DNA of 64,000 nucleotides from Burkholderiales bacterium C2 (GCA_005503085.1 SCOI01000011.1:62001-126000), one strand, 5' to 3'; positions 9,460 to 17,660 are shown, counted from the first letter of the stretch. The notes: generated by a model from the letters alone, not told the origin. Numbers and translations: made by a program.

Positions 9460-10299
9460 TTACTGCAGCAGCGACATGACCATGCCGGACATGCCGTTGC
9501 TCTGCTTGAGCATCGACGACGAGGCCTGCATCAGCATCTGCTTGGTCGTCATGTTGGAGGTCTCCGTCGCGTAGTCGACGTCCATGATGCGGCCCTTGGC
9601 TTGCGACACATTGGTCTTCATGTTCTGCAAGTTGTTGTAGACGTGGTCCAGGCGGTTGGCACCGGCGCCCAGCTCGGCGCGCAGTGCACCGATCTTGTCC
9701 AGCATCGTGTTGGCATTGGTGATGGCCGTCGTGGCGGTGCCGGCGGTCGACACATTGCCGCCGGTCAGCGTGGCTTGCGCGCCGGTCGCGGCGGACAGCG
9801 AGGCCGACGAGTTGAAGGCATAGACCTCGGCAGCGTCCGAACCGATCTGGAAGGAGGCGGCTGCGGCCAGCGTCGCACCGGCGCCGCTGAACAGAGCCTG
9901 ACCACCGAACTTGGTGTTGGACATGATGTTGTTCAGCTCGGCGCTCAGAGCCTGGAACTCCTTGTCCATCGCGGTCTTGTCGTCGGCGTTGGAGGTGGCG
10001 TTGGAGGCTTCCGTGGCCAGGTCCTTCATGCGCAGCACGATGTTGCTGACTTCATTCAGAGCGCCTTCGGCGGTCTGCAGCATCGAGATGCCGTTTTGCG
10101 TGTTGCGCTGGGCCACGGCCATGCCGCGGGTCTGGGCGTTCAGGCGGGTGGCGATCTGCAGGCCGGCGGCATCGTCCATCGCGGAGTTGACGCGCAGGCC
10201 GGTACCCAGACGGCTCATCGAGGTGGTCAGGGCACGTTGGGTGCTGCCCAGCGAGCTTTGGGTGGACAGGGCGGCGGCGTTGGTGTGCAGGCTCAACAT
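9460..10299 (-). CDS. Flagellin (short, lateral-type)
   Basis: 279 residues. The N-terminal D0/D1 region (NAAALSTQSSLG, MSRLGTGLRVNSAMDDAAGL) and the C-terminal D1/D0 region (NRLDHVYNNLQNMKTNVSQA, then ATETSNMTTKQMLMQA and the end NGMSGMVMSLLQ) are clear flagellin signatures. The variable middle is only ~80 residues and rich in Ala, Ser and Thr, giving possible O-glycosylation sites for the two adjacent transferases. The end -MVMSLLQ and the compact size recall lateral flagellins rather than the longer primary FliC. The gene is monocistronic between a sigma-28-like promoter and a strong terminator. Confidence 0.95.
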   Translation of the reverse strand: MLSLHTNAAALSTQSSLGSTQRALTTSMSRLGTGLRVNSAMDDAAGLQIATRLNAQTRGMAVAQRNTQNGISMLQTAEGALNEVSNIVLRMKDLATEASNATSNADDKTAMDKEFQALSAELNNIMSNTKFGGQALFSGAGATLAAAASFQIGSDAAEVYAFNSSASLSAATGAQATLTGGNVSTAGTATTAITNANTMLDKIGALRAELGAGANRLDHVYNNLQNMKTNVSQAKGRIMDVDYATETSNMTTKQMLMQASSSMLKQSNGMSGMVMSLLQ

Positions 10300-10367
10300 G
10301 ATGTTTTCACTCCAGAAGAAGGGTTGTGTCTTCGTTGGCGGGCAGGAACTTCTGCCCTCACCGGTAC

Positions 10368-10395
10368 AAGGCGGCAGCCGTGCCGGCGGACTTAA
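10368..10395 (-). promoter_or_regulatory. Candidate sigma-28 (FliA) promoter of the flagellin gene
   Basis: Minus strand, reading towards the gene: TTAAGTCC (10395-10388), 12 bases, then GCCGCCTT (10375-10368). This resembles the flagellar consensus TAAAGTTT-N11-GCCGATAA in spacing and in the GCCG core, though the -10 end is divergent. It leaves a 5' leader of about 60 bases. Confidence 0.45.
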
Positions 10396-10406
10396 ATCGC
10401 TGAAGC

Positions 10407-10440
10407 AAAAAAAGCGAAACCCGCCGAAGCGGGCTTCGCT
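10407..10440 (-). terminator. Intrinsic terminator of the DegP/DegQ-type protease gene
   Basis: Minus strand AGCGAAGCCCGC-TTCG-GCGGGTTTCGCT followed by a run of T residues (10413-10407), about 45 bases past the protease stop. One G-T pair in an otherwise perfect 12-pair stem. It lies just upstream of the flagellin promoter and insulates it. Confidence 0.88.
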
Positions 10441-10482
10441 GCGCGACTTTGTTCACACAAAGCCGCCCATGGGCACCAGGAA

Positions 10483-12003
10483 TCAGCCGATGCGCACTGG
10501 CACGAAGATCTTTTCCGAGCCGCGCTGCACCAGCAGGGCCACCGATTTATCGGCCGCGGCCACCACCTCGCGCACCTGCTCGACCGAGCTGACCGGCGTG
10601 CCGTTGATTGCCAGCAGCACATCGCCGGGCCGCACGCCGGCGCGGGCCGCAGCGCCGCCGGCGTCCTGCACCACCAGGCCGCCCTCGGCACCGCGGCGCT
10701 CGCCCTGCTGCAGTGGCCGCAGCGCCAGCCCCAGCTTGCCGGCCGGCGTGGCCTGCTCGTCCTCGGCCTTGGCCTGCTGCGGCTCGCTGGCTTCGCCGAG
10801 CTTGGCCTTGAGCTGCTCGCGCTTGCCCTGGCGCCATATCTCCAGCGTGGCGGTCTCGCCCGGCGTGGCCTGGCCCAGCAGGGCAGGCAGATCGCTGGAG
10901 GCGACGATGGGCTGATCGTTGAACTTCAGCACCACATCGCCGGAGCGCAGCCCGGCCTGGGCCGCCGGGCCACCGGCCTCGACCCCGGCCACCAGGGCGC
11001 CGGCCGGGCGCTCCAGCTTGAAGGAGTCGGCAAAGCTCTGGTTCACATCCTGGATGGTCACGCCCAGGCGCGCATGGCGAGCCTTGCCGCCGCCCTGGAT
11101 CTGCTGCTGCACCCGGGTCGCCACCTCGATAGGGATCGCGAACGAGATGCCCTGGTAGCCGCCCGACTGGCTGTAGATCTGCGAGTTGATGCCGACCACC
11201 TCACCGCGGGCGTTGAACAGCGGGCCGCCGGAGTTGCCGGGGTTGACCGCCACATCGGTCTGGATGAAGGGCACAAAGGTCTCGTCGGGCAGGGCCCGGC
11301 CCTTGGCGCTGACGACGCCGGCGCTGACGCTGTTTTCGAAACCGAAGGGCGAGCCTATCGCCAGCACCCATTCGCCGACGCGCAGGTCCTTGCTGCTGCC
11401 CAGCTTCAGCGCCGGCAGGTTCTTGGCCTCGATTTTCAGCACCGCCACATCGGTCTTGGGGTCGCTGCCCAGCACCTTGGCCGGGAACTCGCGCCGGTCG
11501 GTCAGCTTGACCATCACCTCCTGGGCGTCGCGCACCACATGGGCATTGGTCAGTATCAGGCCGTCGGCGCTGACGATGAAACCCGAGCCCTGGCCGCGCG
11601 TGGGCATCTCGCGTGCCTGGCCCGGTTGGCCCGGCACCTGGAAACGGCGGAAGAACTGGTAGAAGGGATCATCGGGATCCAGCTGCGGCGCGGCGCGACT
11701 GGTCTTGACGCTGCCGGTGACGCTGATATTGACCACGGCCGCACCGTTTTGCTGGGTGATCTGGGCAAAGTCGGGCAGCACCGTGGCCGCAGCGGGCGAT
11801 GGAGCAGGCGCTGTGCTGGGCGGCAGCGCCTGGACAGGTGCCGCCGGCGCGGGCTGGCCGGGCTGGGCGCTGGCGGCCGGCGGCGTGGCCGTTTTCTGCA
11901 AGGCCGCCGCGCCGATCGCGCCGCCGCCGACGCCTATCAGTCCGGCGGTCGCCAGGGCCCAGACCAAACGCTTGGCGGGGATCATCGTTTCTGCTGCTGC
12001 CAT
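10483..12003 (-). CDS. Periplasmic serine protease of the DegP/DegQ/MucD (Do) family
   Basis: 506 residues from ATG 12003, set by a perfect AGGAGG four bases upstream; the open frame further upstream is a shadow. An N-terminal hydrophobic segment (VWALATAGLIGVGGGAIGAAAL) is a signal peptide or anchor. The protease domain carries the full triad: His in LTNAHVV, Asp in PKTDVAVLKI, Ser in PGNSGGPLFN. Two PDZ domains follow (around residues 290-380 and 410-500). The family degrades or refolds misfolded envelope proteins. A CTTAAG-type direct repeat sits 53 bases upstream, matching one before the neighbouring two-component operon, so response-regulator control is likely. A strong terminator ends the gene. 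Confidence 0.93.
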   Translation of the reverse strand: MAAAETMIPAKRLVWALATAGLIGVGGGAIGAAALQKTATPPAASAQPGQPAPAAPVQALPPSTAPAPSPAAATVLPDFAQITQQNGAAVVNISVTGSVKTSRAAPQLDPDDPFYQFFRRFQVPGQPGQAREMPTRGQGSGFIVSADGLILTNAHVVRDAQEVMVKLTDRREFPAKVLGSDPKTDVAVLKIEAKNLPALKLGSSKDLRVGEWVLAIGSPFGFENSVSAGVVSAKGRALPDETFVPFIQTDVAVNPGNSGGPLFNARGEVVGINSQIYSQSGGYQGISFAIPIEVATRVQQQIQGGGKARHARLGVTIQDVNQSFADSFKLERPAGALVAGVEAGGPAAQAGLRSGDVVLKFNDQPIVASSDLPALLGQATPGETATLEIWRQGKREQLKAKLGEASEPQQAKAEDEQATPAGKLGLALRPLQQGERRGAEGGLVVQDAGGAAARAGVRPGDVLLAINGTPVSSVEQVREVVAAADKSVALLVQRGSEKIFVPVRIG

Positions 12004-12055
12004 AAAGCCTCCTGCTAAAAAGTGAGCGTCGATGGGCTCACTATGGCAAGCAAGA

Positions 12056-12072
12056 CTTAGGTGGCACTTAAG
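12056..12072 (-). promoter_or_regulatory. PmrA/QseB-like direct-repeat operator before the protease gene
   Basis: Read towards the protease: CTTAAG-TGCCA-CCTAAG, two half-sites 11 bases apart, the geometry of PmrA/BasR and QseB boxes. The following bases TCT are shared with the copy at 14070-14086. The site overlaps the stop codon of the histidine kinase gene and ends 53 bases before the protease ATG. Confidence 0.65.
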
Positions 12073-13381
12073 GCGCGCTCTTGTCGAACAGCACATCCAC
12101 CCGCAGCCCGCCCAGCGCCTCCGAGCGCTCCAGCGCGAGCCGGGCGCCGTGGCGTTCGGCAATCGACTTGACGATGGCCAGGCCCAGGCCGGAGCCGCTG
12201 GCCTGGGCCTGCTGCTCGCTGCTGCGATAGAAACGATCGAACACACGCTCGCGCTCCTCGGGCGCGATGCCGGGGCCGCTGTCCTCGATGCGCAGCCGCG
12301 CCGTGCCGCCCTCGTCCAGCAGCAGCACATCGACCCGCCCGCCCTCGGGCGTGTACTTGAGCGCGTTGTCCAGCAGATTGCGCAGCAGCACGGCCAGCGC
12401 ATCGGCCTGGCCGGGAACGCTGACCGCGTCGGCCCGCAGCAGGCCCAGGTCGATCTGCCGCAGCTGCGCGCTGGCGGCCAGCTCGCCCATCAGCTGGCGG
12501 GTCAGCGGCTCCAGCGCGACCGGCCGCCTCTCGATGCTGCCCGCCGCCTGCTGGCGCGCCAGCAGCAGCAGCTGCTCGACCAGATGGCCGGCCCGCTCGA
12601 TGCCGGCGCCCAGGCGCTGCTGGATCAGCGCGCGCTCGGGCTCGCCGCCGCTGCGCTGCAAGGCCTGCAGCTGCAGCTTCAGCGCGGTCAGCGGCGAGCG
12701 CAGCTCATGGGCGGCGTCGGCGACGAAATGCTGCTGCGCGTCGAAGGCCTGGCGCATGCGCGCCAGCAGCGAGTTCAGCTCCTGCACCATGGGCTGGATC
12801 TCGGCCGGCAGGCCGCCCTCGCCCACCGGCGACAAATCCTCGGCCGCCCGCGCCGCCAGCTGCTTGCGCACCCGCTCGACCGGCGCCAGCGAGCGGCTCA
12901 CCACCCAACCGACCACCGCCATCAGCAGCGGCAGCACGATGGCGATGGGCGTGATCGTGCGCCAGGCCAGCCGCCCGGCCAGGCGCTGGCGCACCGCCAG
13001 CTCCTGGGCCACCTGCACCACCCGGCCGCCGGTCTGCATCGACAGCACACGGTACTGCTTGCCCTCGGACTCGACAGTGGTGAAGCCCAGCACCGCGCGC
13101 TGCGGCAGCCGCGCCCGCGGCGCCGGCCCGAACAGCTGCAGACCGTCGTCGGTCCAGGCCTGGATGATCAGCTCCAGCTCCTCGGGCAGATGGCGCGGCG
13201 GCGCGGCGCCGCCGATGGACAGCGCCATCTGCTGCATCTGGTAGTCAAAGATCGCATCGGCCTCCTGCAAGGCCGTGCGGTAGGCGCTCCAGGCCTGCAG
13301 CAACGCCGCCAGGCTGACCGCGCCCAGCAGAAACAGCATCAGCCGGCGCCGCAGCGAGGGGGCAGGTCTTGCCGTCATCAT
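12068..13381 (-). CDS. Sensor histidine kinase, QseC/PmrB-like
   Basis: 437 residues. TM1 near residues 10-30 and TM2 near 150-170 flank a ~115-residue periplasmic sensor region; then HAMP, the HisKA phospho-acceptor FVADAAHELRSPLTALKLQL, and a HATPase_c domain with the N-box LLRNLLDNALKYTP, DSGPGI and GSGLGLAIVK. The start ATG at 13381 overlaps the regulator stop (ATGA). Together they form a QseBC/PmrAB-type pair; the ligand is not evident. The stop codon is embedded in the operator of the downstream protease. Confidence 0.92.
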   Translation of the reverse strand: MMTARPAPSLRRRLMLFLLGAVSLAALLQAWSAYRTALQEADAIFDYQMQQMALSIGGAAPPRHLPEELELIIQAWTDDGLQLFGPAPRARLPQRAVLGFTTVESEGKQYRVLSMQTGGRVVQVAQELAVRQRLAGRLAWRTITPIAIVLPLLMAVVGWVVSRSLAPVERVRKQLAARAAEDLSPVGEGGLPAEIQPMVQELNSLLARMRQAFDAQQHFVADAAHELRSPLTALKLQLQALQRSGGEPERALIQQRLGAGIERAGHLVEQLLLLARQQAAGSIERRPVALEPLTRQLMGELAASAQLRQIDLGLLRADAVSVPGQADALAVLLRNLLDNALKYTPEGGRVDVLLLDEGGTARLRIEDSGPGIAPEERERVFDRFYRSSEQQAQASGSGLGLAIVKSIAERHGARLALERSEALGGLRVDVLFDKSAP

Positions 13382-14037
13382 TGCTTGGGCACCATATAGC
13401 CGAGGCCGCGCACATTCTGGATCAGGCCGGGCCCGAGTTTCTTGCGCAGGCCATGGATATAGACCTCGACCGCATTGCTCGTGACCTCGTCCTTCCAGCT
13501 GTAGAGCTTCTCCTCCAGCTGCTGGCGCGACAGCACCAGGCCCGGCCGTGCCAGCAGCGGCTCCAGCACCGCCCATTCGCGCGCCGACAGCGTGACCGGC
13601 TGGCCGCCGACCGTGGCCTCATGGGTGGCGGGATTCAGGCTGACGCCCAGATGCTCGTAGACCGGCTCGGCGCGGCCGCTGGCGCGGCGCAGCAGCGCGC
13701 GGATGCGGGCCAGCAGCTCGTCGAGCTCGAAGGGCTTGAGCACATAGTCGTCGGCGCCGGCGTCCAGCCCTTCGACCCGCTGCGCCAGCGCATCGCGGGC
13801 GGTGGCGATCAGCACCGGCAGGCGCTGCTTGCGCGCGCGCAAGGCGCGCAGCACGCTCATGCCGTCGCGGCGCGGCAGGCCCAGATCGAGCAGCAGCAGG
13901 TCGTAGTCCTGGGCCTGCAGCGCGGTGTCGGCCTGCTCGCCGTCGCGCACCCAGTCGACCGCATAGCCCTCGGCACGCAGCAGGTCCAGCAGCTGCTCGC
14001 CAATCATCTGATCGTCTTCCACCAGCAATAAACGCAT
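13378..14037 (-). CDS. OmpR-family response regulator, QseB/PmrA-like
   Basis: 219 residues from ATG 14037 (MRLLLVEDDQMIGEQL), the canonical beginning of the family; a GTG at 14052 would add five residues. Receiver domain with the acidic pair EDD, phospho-Asp in DLLLLDLGLPRRDG and the KPFELDEL lysine, then a C-terminal winged helix ending NAVEVYIHGLRKKLG and VRGLGYMV. A direct-repeat operator lies 33 bases upstream, suggesting autoregulation. A GACAAT hexamer at 14049-14044 (minus strand) suitably spaced from the operator would put the transcript start at or next to the ATG. Confidence 0.93.
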   Translation of the reverse strand: MRLLLVEDDQMIGEQLLDLLRAEGYAVDWVRDGEQADTALQAQDYDLLLLDLGLPRRDGMSVLRALRARKQRLPVLIATARDALAQRVEGLDAGADDYVLKPFELDELLARIRALLRRASGRAEPVYEHLGVSLNPATHEATVGGQPVTLSAREWAVLEPLLARPGLVLSRQQLEEKLYSWKDEVTSNAVEVYIHGLRKKLGPGLIQNVRGLGYMVPKQ

Positions 14038-14069
14038 GCCGGTATTGTCCACAGCCCCGCCTGGCCAGA

Positions 14070-14086
14070 CTTAGGCCAGGCTTAAG
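14070..14086 (-). promoter_or_regulatory. PmrA/QseB-like direct-repeat operator before the two-component operon
   Basis: Read towards the regulator: CTTAAG-CCTGG-CCTAAG followed by TCT, the same half-sites, order and 11-base period as the copy at 12056-12072. It lies in the 63-base gap between the MipA-like gene and the regulator. Confidence 0.65.
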
Positions 14087-14100
14087 CCGGGGCACGGAGG

Positions 14101-14955
14101 TCAGTACAGATAGGTCAGCATCACCATGCCGGTAGGGGTGCTCTTGCGCTGCACGATCGGGCTCTTGCCGGCATCACCCAGCAGATGATTCACGCCCAGC
14201 GAGGTCACGACGCCCCACTTCTTGTCGATCTTGTAGTTCCAGTTGATGCTGGCCTCGATCGAATGGAAGCCGGCCTTGGGCGCATAGGCCTTGAACTTGG
14301 TGGCCGCCGCCTGCTCGGGGGTGACACCGAAGAAGGTCTGCATGTACTTCTTGTCACCGGCCGTCGCTCCCAGCTCGATCGAGACATCGCTGCTGTCATT
14401 GCCCCAGATGCCGGCGCTCGCGCCCAGCCTGAAGACCGTGCCATGCTGGAGCGCCTTGTCACCGAGCTTGGCGTTCTTCTTGCCCTTGCTCAGCGGCAAC
14501 TCCACGCCAGCGCTGAGTTCGACGGCATCCATCAGGTTGTAGCTGACCCCCAGATTGAGGGTGGCGGTGGTCTTGATCTCGCCCATGCCCAGCAACTCAT
14601 TGGCGCCGCCGCCGCCCAGGCCCTTCTTCTTGTCGCGGTCTTCGCGGCCACCGCGCAGGCCGAGGCCGGCGCTATAGCCGAACGGGCCGCTCTGGCCGCC
14701 CCAGCCGATGCCGCGCAGGGTGCTGGCATAGAAACCGTTGCTCATGCTGTAGTCGATCCCCGGCATGACGCCACCTTCGATCTTCTTGGAGCCGGCGTAC
14801 TTGGCGCCGAAGCCCAGCCCCAGGCCCAGCATCAGGGTGTTGCCCTCGGGCTGCGCCTGATCCTTGGCCTGGGCCTGGGCCGCGCCGATCAGGCTCAGCA
14901 GGGCCAGGGTCAGCAGCGAAGCGCGGAAGTTGCAATGACGGGTGTTGGTATTCAT
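14101..14955 (-). CDS. MipA/OmpV-family outer membrane protein
   Basis: 284 residues. A signal peptide ends at LIGAAQAQA (~residue 30). The mature part is an alternating, aromatic- and glycine-rich beta-barrel sequence ending in aromatic ...MVMLTYLY, as expected for a protein inserted by the BAM machinery. Motifs such as GLGFGAKYAGSKK and MPGIDYSMSNGFYASTLRGIG fit the MipA/OmpV family, which includes murein-hydrolase scaffold and osmoregulated porin-like proteins. These genes often neighbour two-component systems. No CTTAAG box was found before this gene. Confidence 0.85.
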   Translation of the reverse strand: MNTNTRHCNFRASLLTLALLSLIGAAQAQAKDQAQPEGNTLMLGLGLGFGAKYAGSKKIEGGVMPGIDYSMSNGFYASTLRGIGWGGQSGPFGYSAGLGLRGGREDRDKKKGLGGGGANELLGMGEIKTTATLNLGVSYNLMDAVELSAGVELPLSKGKKNAKLGDKALQHGTVFRLGASAGIWGNDSSDVSIELGATAGDKKYMQTFFGVTPEQAAATKFKAYAPKAGFHSIEASINWNYKIDKKWGVVTSLGVNHLLGDAGKSPIVQRKSTPTGMVMLTYLY

Positions 14956-15011
14956 GGATGCATCGGGCTTTCAAGTGAGTAAAGCGGAGGGAAAACGATC
15001 GACGGCGCAGC

Positions 15012-15665
15012 TCATTCCATATCGCCGACGATCTCGGCAAAAGGGGTCTTGCCGCTCAGACGGGGGTTGGCCTTCATCAATGCCTTGCTGAGCTTGAGCG
15101 TGATGCGGCCGCTGGCATCCGGCATATAGGTCTTGGGCCCCTCGGGCAGGTGGGCGGTCAGCGCGCACTCGGCCTGGGGCTGGCAACGGAAGTGCAGGCT
15201 GTGGACCGTCGGGGCGAACAGACTCATCAAGCCGGCCTGGCTCTTGATGAAGGCATTCATCTGCGTCACCGAACGCATCAGATCGGCGTAATGCAGCTCC
15301 CTGCTGTCAGCCACTTGGGCCAGCAGGTCGATGCTGAGTTCAACGCCGGCCTCGGGCTGGTTGGCCATCAGCATGGGATTGAAGCCCGGGCGGGCCAGCG
15401 CGGCGGGGCGATCAAAGCTGCCATCGGCGCGCAGCGGGATTTCGATCTTTTGGCCCTGGTCTTCATACCAGACCGACAGCGGCTTGCCGGCCTGTTTGGA
15501 CCAGATGCGGTGGCGCAGGCCGAAGGCGTCGCGCTGGCCGGCGGGCAGCTTGTCCAGCGCGGCCGCCATCGAGAACAGTTCCGCGGCCGGCAGCTTGGCG
15601 TTGTCGGCGGCTCTGGCTGGCTGGGCCAACGCCAGCAACAGGGCAAGAGTCAGAAAATAGGGCAT
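15012..15665 (-). CDS. Exported protein of unknown function
   Basis: 217 residues from ATG 15665 (MPYFLTLALLLALAQPARAA), chosen because it gives a clean signal peptide cut after ARA; an ATG at 15707 would bury it. The mature protein is ~197 residues with two cysteines (FRCQPQAEC), possibly a disulfide. I do not recognise the family. It precedes the MipA/OmpV gene by 56 bases on the same strand, so they may be co-transcribed and act together in the envelope. Confidence 0.7.
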   Translation of the reverse strand: MPYFLTLALLLALAQPARAADNAKLPAAELFSMAAALDKLPAGQRDAFGLRHRIWSKQAGKPLSVWYEDQGQKIEIPLRADGSFDRPAALARPGFNPMLMANQPEAGVELSIDLLAQVADSRELHYADLMRSVTQMNAFIKSQAGLMSLFAPTVHSLHFRCQPQAECALTAHLPEGPKTYMPDASGRITLKLSKALMKANPRLSGKTPFAEIVGDME

Positions 15666-15833
15666 GTCGGGAGTCCGGCTGTTGGGGTCAGGTGTTGCGG
15701 ATTCCATGCAGTGTCGGCCCCTACGCTGAAGACTTCCTGGACCCCAGATGAAGGCGGGCTGAATCCGGCTGGCCGGTGGCGCGCCACCCCTGCAGATCTT
15801 GCGGGCCGGTGCGTTTTCCCACGGCTGTGGCTC

Positions 15834-15859
15834 TTGACACGCCAAACCATGGCTACAAT
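15834..15859 (+). promoter_or_regulatory. Candidate promoter of the glycine riboswitch-gcv operon
   Basis: TTGACA at 15834-15839 and TACAAT at 15854-15859 match the -35 and -10 consensus well, but the spacer is 14 bases instead of 16-18. It ends about ten bases before the first aptamer, the right place for transcript initiation. Confidence 0.5.
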
Positions 15860-15867
15860 CCCGCCGG

Positions 15868-16075
15868 TCAGGAGAGAGCTTCCTAGCGGAAGCCGCCGAA
15901 GGCGCAGTGGCGATGGTGATCCCAAGCTGCGAACGCTCAGGCAAAAGGACTGACAAAACGCCCAGAACCGGGCGTTCCTCACTGGAGAGAGGCGGGCCCC
16001 GAGTCCGTCCACCGAAGGGGCAAGCTGTTGGCGAACCGTCAGCGGTCAATCTCTCAGGTAAGCCGGACAGCGAGG
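15868..16075 (+). ncRNA. Tandem glycine riboswitch
   Basis: Two glycine aptamers in series. The first runs from GGAGAGAGCTT (15871) through GCCGCCGAAGGCGCA to CGCTCAGGCAAAAGGACTG. The second runs from ACTGGAGAGAGGCG (about 15981) through CCACCGAAGGGGCAA to AATCTCTCAGGTA and GGACAG (about 16070). These are the conserved core sequences of the gcvT element. Glycine binding normally switches the glycine-cleavage genes on. The next genes are gcvT, gcvH and gcvP, as expected. Confidence 0.95.
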
Positions 16076-16125
16076 GCATCCCCCCGCGCCCCCGATGGGC
16101 GTGGGCTGTTTGAATGCCCTCGGAG
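16071..16125 (+). promoter_or_regulatory. Candidate expression platform of the glycine riboswitch
   Basis: CGAGGGCAT (16071-16079) and ATGCCCTCG (16114-16122) are perfect nine-base inverted arms that begin where the second aptamer ends. The right arm runs into the GGAG Shine-Dalgarno (16122-16125) of gcvT, seven bases before its ATG. Pairing would hide part of the ribosome site, so control is probably at translation initiation. There is no T-run. Confidence 0.5.
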
Positions 16126-16132
16126 TTTTCCC

Positions 16133-17251
16133 ATGTCCGCCGACGCTCTCCTCAAGACCCCCCTGCACGCCCTGCATCTCGAACTCGGCGCCAAGATGGT
16201 GCCCTTCGGCGGCTATGACATGCCGGTGCAGTACCCGTCGGGCGTGATGGCCGAGCACAAGCACACCCGCGCCGCGGCCGGCCTGTTCGATGTCTCGCAC
16301 ATGGGCCAGCTGCGCCTGGTCGGCGCCGGCGCCGCTGCCGCGCTCGAAACCCTCGTGCCGGTCGATGTGATCGACCTGGGCGTGTTCAAGCAGCGCTATG
16401 CGCTCTTCACCAACGAGCAGGGCGGCATCCTCGACGACCTGATGATCTGCCGCCGCCCCGACGACCTGTTCGTCGTCGTCAATGCGGGCTGCAAGGTGCA
16501 GGACATCGCCCATCTGCAAGCCACCATCGGTACCAAGTGCGAGGTCATCCCCATGCCCGAGCAGGCGCTGCTGGCGCTGCAGGGCCCGCAGGCCGTGACC
16601 GCGCTCGCGCGCCTGAATCCCGAGGTCGCCAAGCTGACCTTCATGACCGGCGGCTTCTTCGAACTGGACGGCATCCCGACCTTCCTGACCCGCTCCGGCT
16701 ACACCGGCGAGGACGGCTTCGAGATCTCGGTGGCCGGCGCGCAGGCCGAGGCCCTGGCGCGCAAGCTGCTGGCCCAGCCCGAGGTCAAGCCCATCGGCCT
16801 GGGCGCGCGCGACTCGCTGCGCCTGGAGGCCGGCCTGTGCCTGTATGGCCATGACATCAATACCGGCACCACGCCGGTAGAGGCCTCGCTGACCTGGGCG
16901 ATCCAGAAGGTGCGCCGTGCCGGCGGTGCGCGCGCCGGCGGCTATCCGGGCGCGGCCGTGGTCGACGCCCAACTGGCCGGCGGCGCCGCACGCAAGCGCG
17001 TCGGCCTGGTCGGCAGCGAGCGCATGCCGGTGCGCGAAGGCGCCAAGCTGGTGGATGAGGCCGGTGTCGAGATCGGCGTCGTCACCAGCGGCACCCTGGG
17101 CCCGACGGTCAACAAGCCGGTGGCCCTGGCCTATCTGAACAGCAGCCATGCGGCCCAGGGCACCCAGGTCTGGGCCATCGTGCGCGACAAGCGCACGCCG
17201 ATGACCGTCAGCCCCACCCCTTTCACCCCCAACGGTTACTACCGCGGCTGA
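16133..17251 (+). CDS. gcvT: Aminomethyltransferase GcvT (glycine cleavage T protein)
   Basis: 372 residues from ATG 16133, set by GGAG seven bases upstream. GcvT takes the aminomethyl group from the lipoylated H protein and makes ammonia and methylene-tetrahydrofolate. Family marks: [20 protein letters not shown] near the start, [12 protein letters not shown] and [12 protein letters not shown] mid-protein, and the C-terminal barrel ([17 protein letters not shown] ... [16 protein letters not shown]). First gene of a co-directional gcvT-gcvH-gcvP-sdaA-thyA-folA run under the glycine riboswitch. Confidence 0.97.
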   Translation: MSADALLKTPLHALHLELGAKMVPFGGYDMPVQYPSGVMAEHKHTRAAAGLFDVSHMGQLRLVGAGAAAALETLVPVDVIDLGVFKQRYALFTNEQGGILDDLMICRRPDDLFVVVNAGCKVQDIAHLQATIGTKCEVIPMPEQALLALQGPQAVTALARLNPEVAKLTFMTGGFFELDGIPTFLTRSGYTGEDGFEISVAGAQAEALARKLLAQPEVKPIGLGARDSLRLEAGLCLYGHDINTGTTPVEASLTWAIQKVRRAGGARAGGYPGAAVVDAQLAGGAARKRVGLVGSERMPVREGAKLVDEAGVEIGVVTSGTLGPTVNKPVALAYLNSSHAAQGTQVWAIVRDKRTPMTVSPTPFTPNGYYRG

Positions 17252-17282
17252 TCAGTCGCACCCCTACTTCACGGAGCACCCC

Positions 17283-17660
17283 ATGAGCACTATCAAGTAC
17301 ACCGCCGACCACGAGTGGGTCCAGATCGAAGCCGACGGCACGGCCACCGTGGGCATCACGGTCCATGCGCAGGACGCGCTGGGCGATGTGGTCTTTGTCG
17401 ACCTGCCCGCCGTCGGCGCGAGCTTTGCCGAGAAGGATGTGGCCGGTGTGGTCGAGTCGGTCAAGGCCGCGGCCGATGTCTATATGCCGGTGTCGGGTGA
17501 GATCACCGAGGTCAACGAAGCGCTGCGCGACGACCCCTCGCTGGCCAATAGCGACCCGCTGAAGGCCGGCTGGTTCTTCAAGGTCAAGCTCAGCAAGCCG
17601 GCCGAGCTGGACGCGCTGATGGACAGCACGGCCTATGACGAGCTGGTCAAGGGCCTGTGA
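17283..17660 (+). CDS. gcvH: Glycine cleavage system H protein
   Basis: 125 residues, normal for GcvH. The lipoyl attachment site is the Lys in [18 protein letters not shown] (about residue 62). The H protein carries the aminomethyl intermediate between GcvP and GcvT. It starts 31 bases after gcvT with GGAGC upstream. The C-terminal [18 protein letters not shown] is typical. Confidence 0.97.
   Translation: MSTIKYTADHEWVQIEADGTATVGITVHAQDALGDVVFVDLPAVGASFAEKDVAGVVESVKAAADVYMPVSGEITEVNEALRDDPSLANSDPLKAGWFFKVKLSKPAELDALMDSTAYDELVKGL

Noticed and set aside
12004-12402. N-terminal extension of the DegP-type protease
   Set aside because: It is antisense to or overlaps the histidine kinase coding region; AGGAGG before ATG 12003 and a signal peptide fix the true start.
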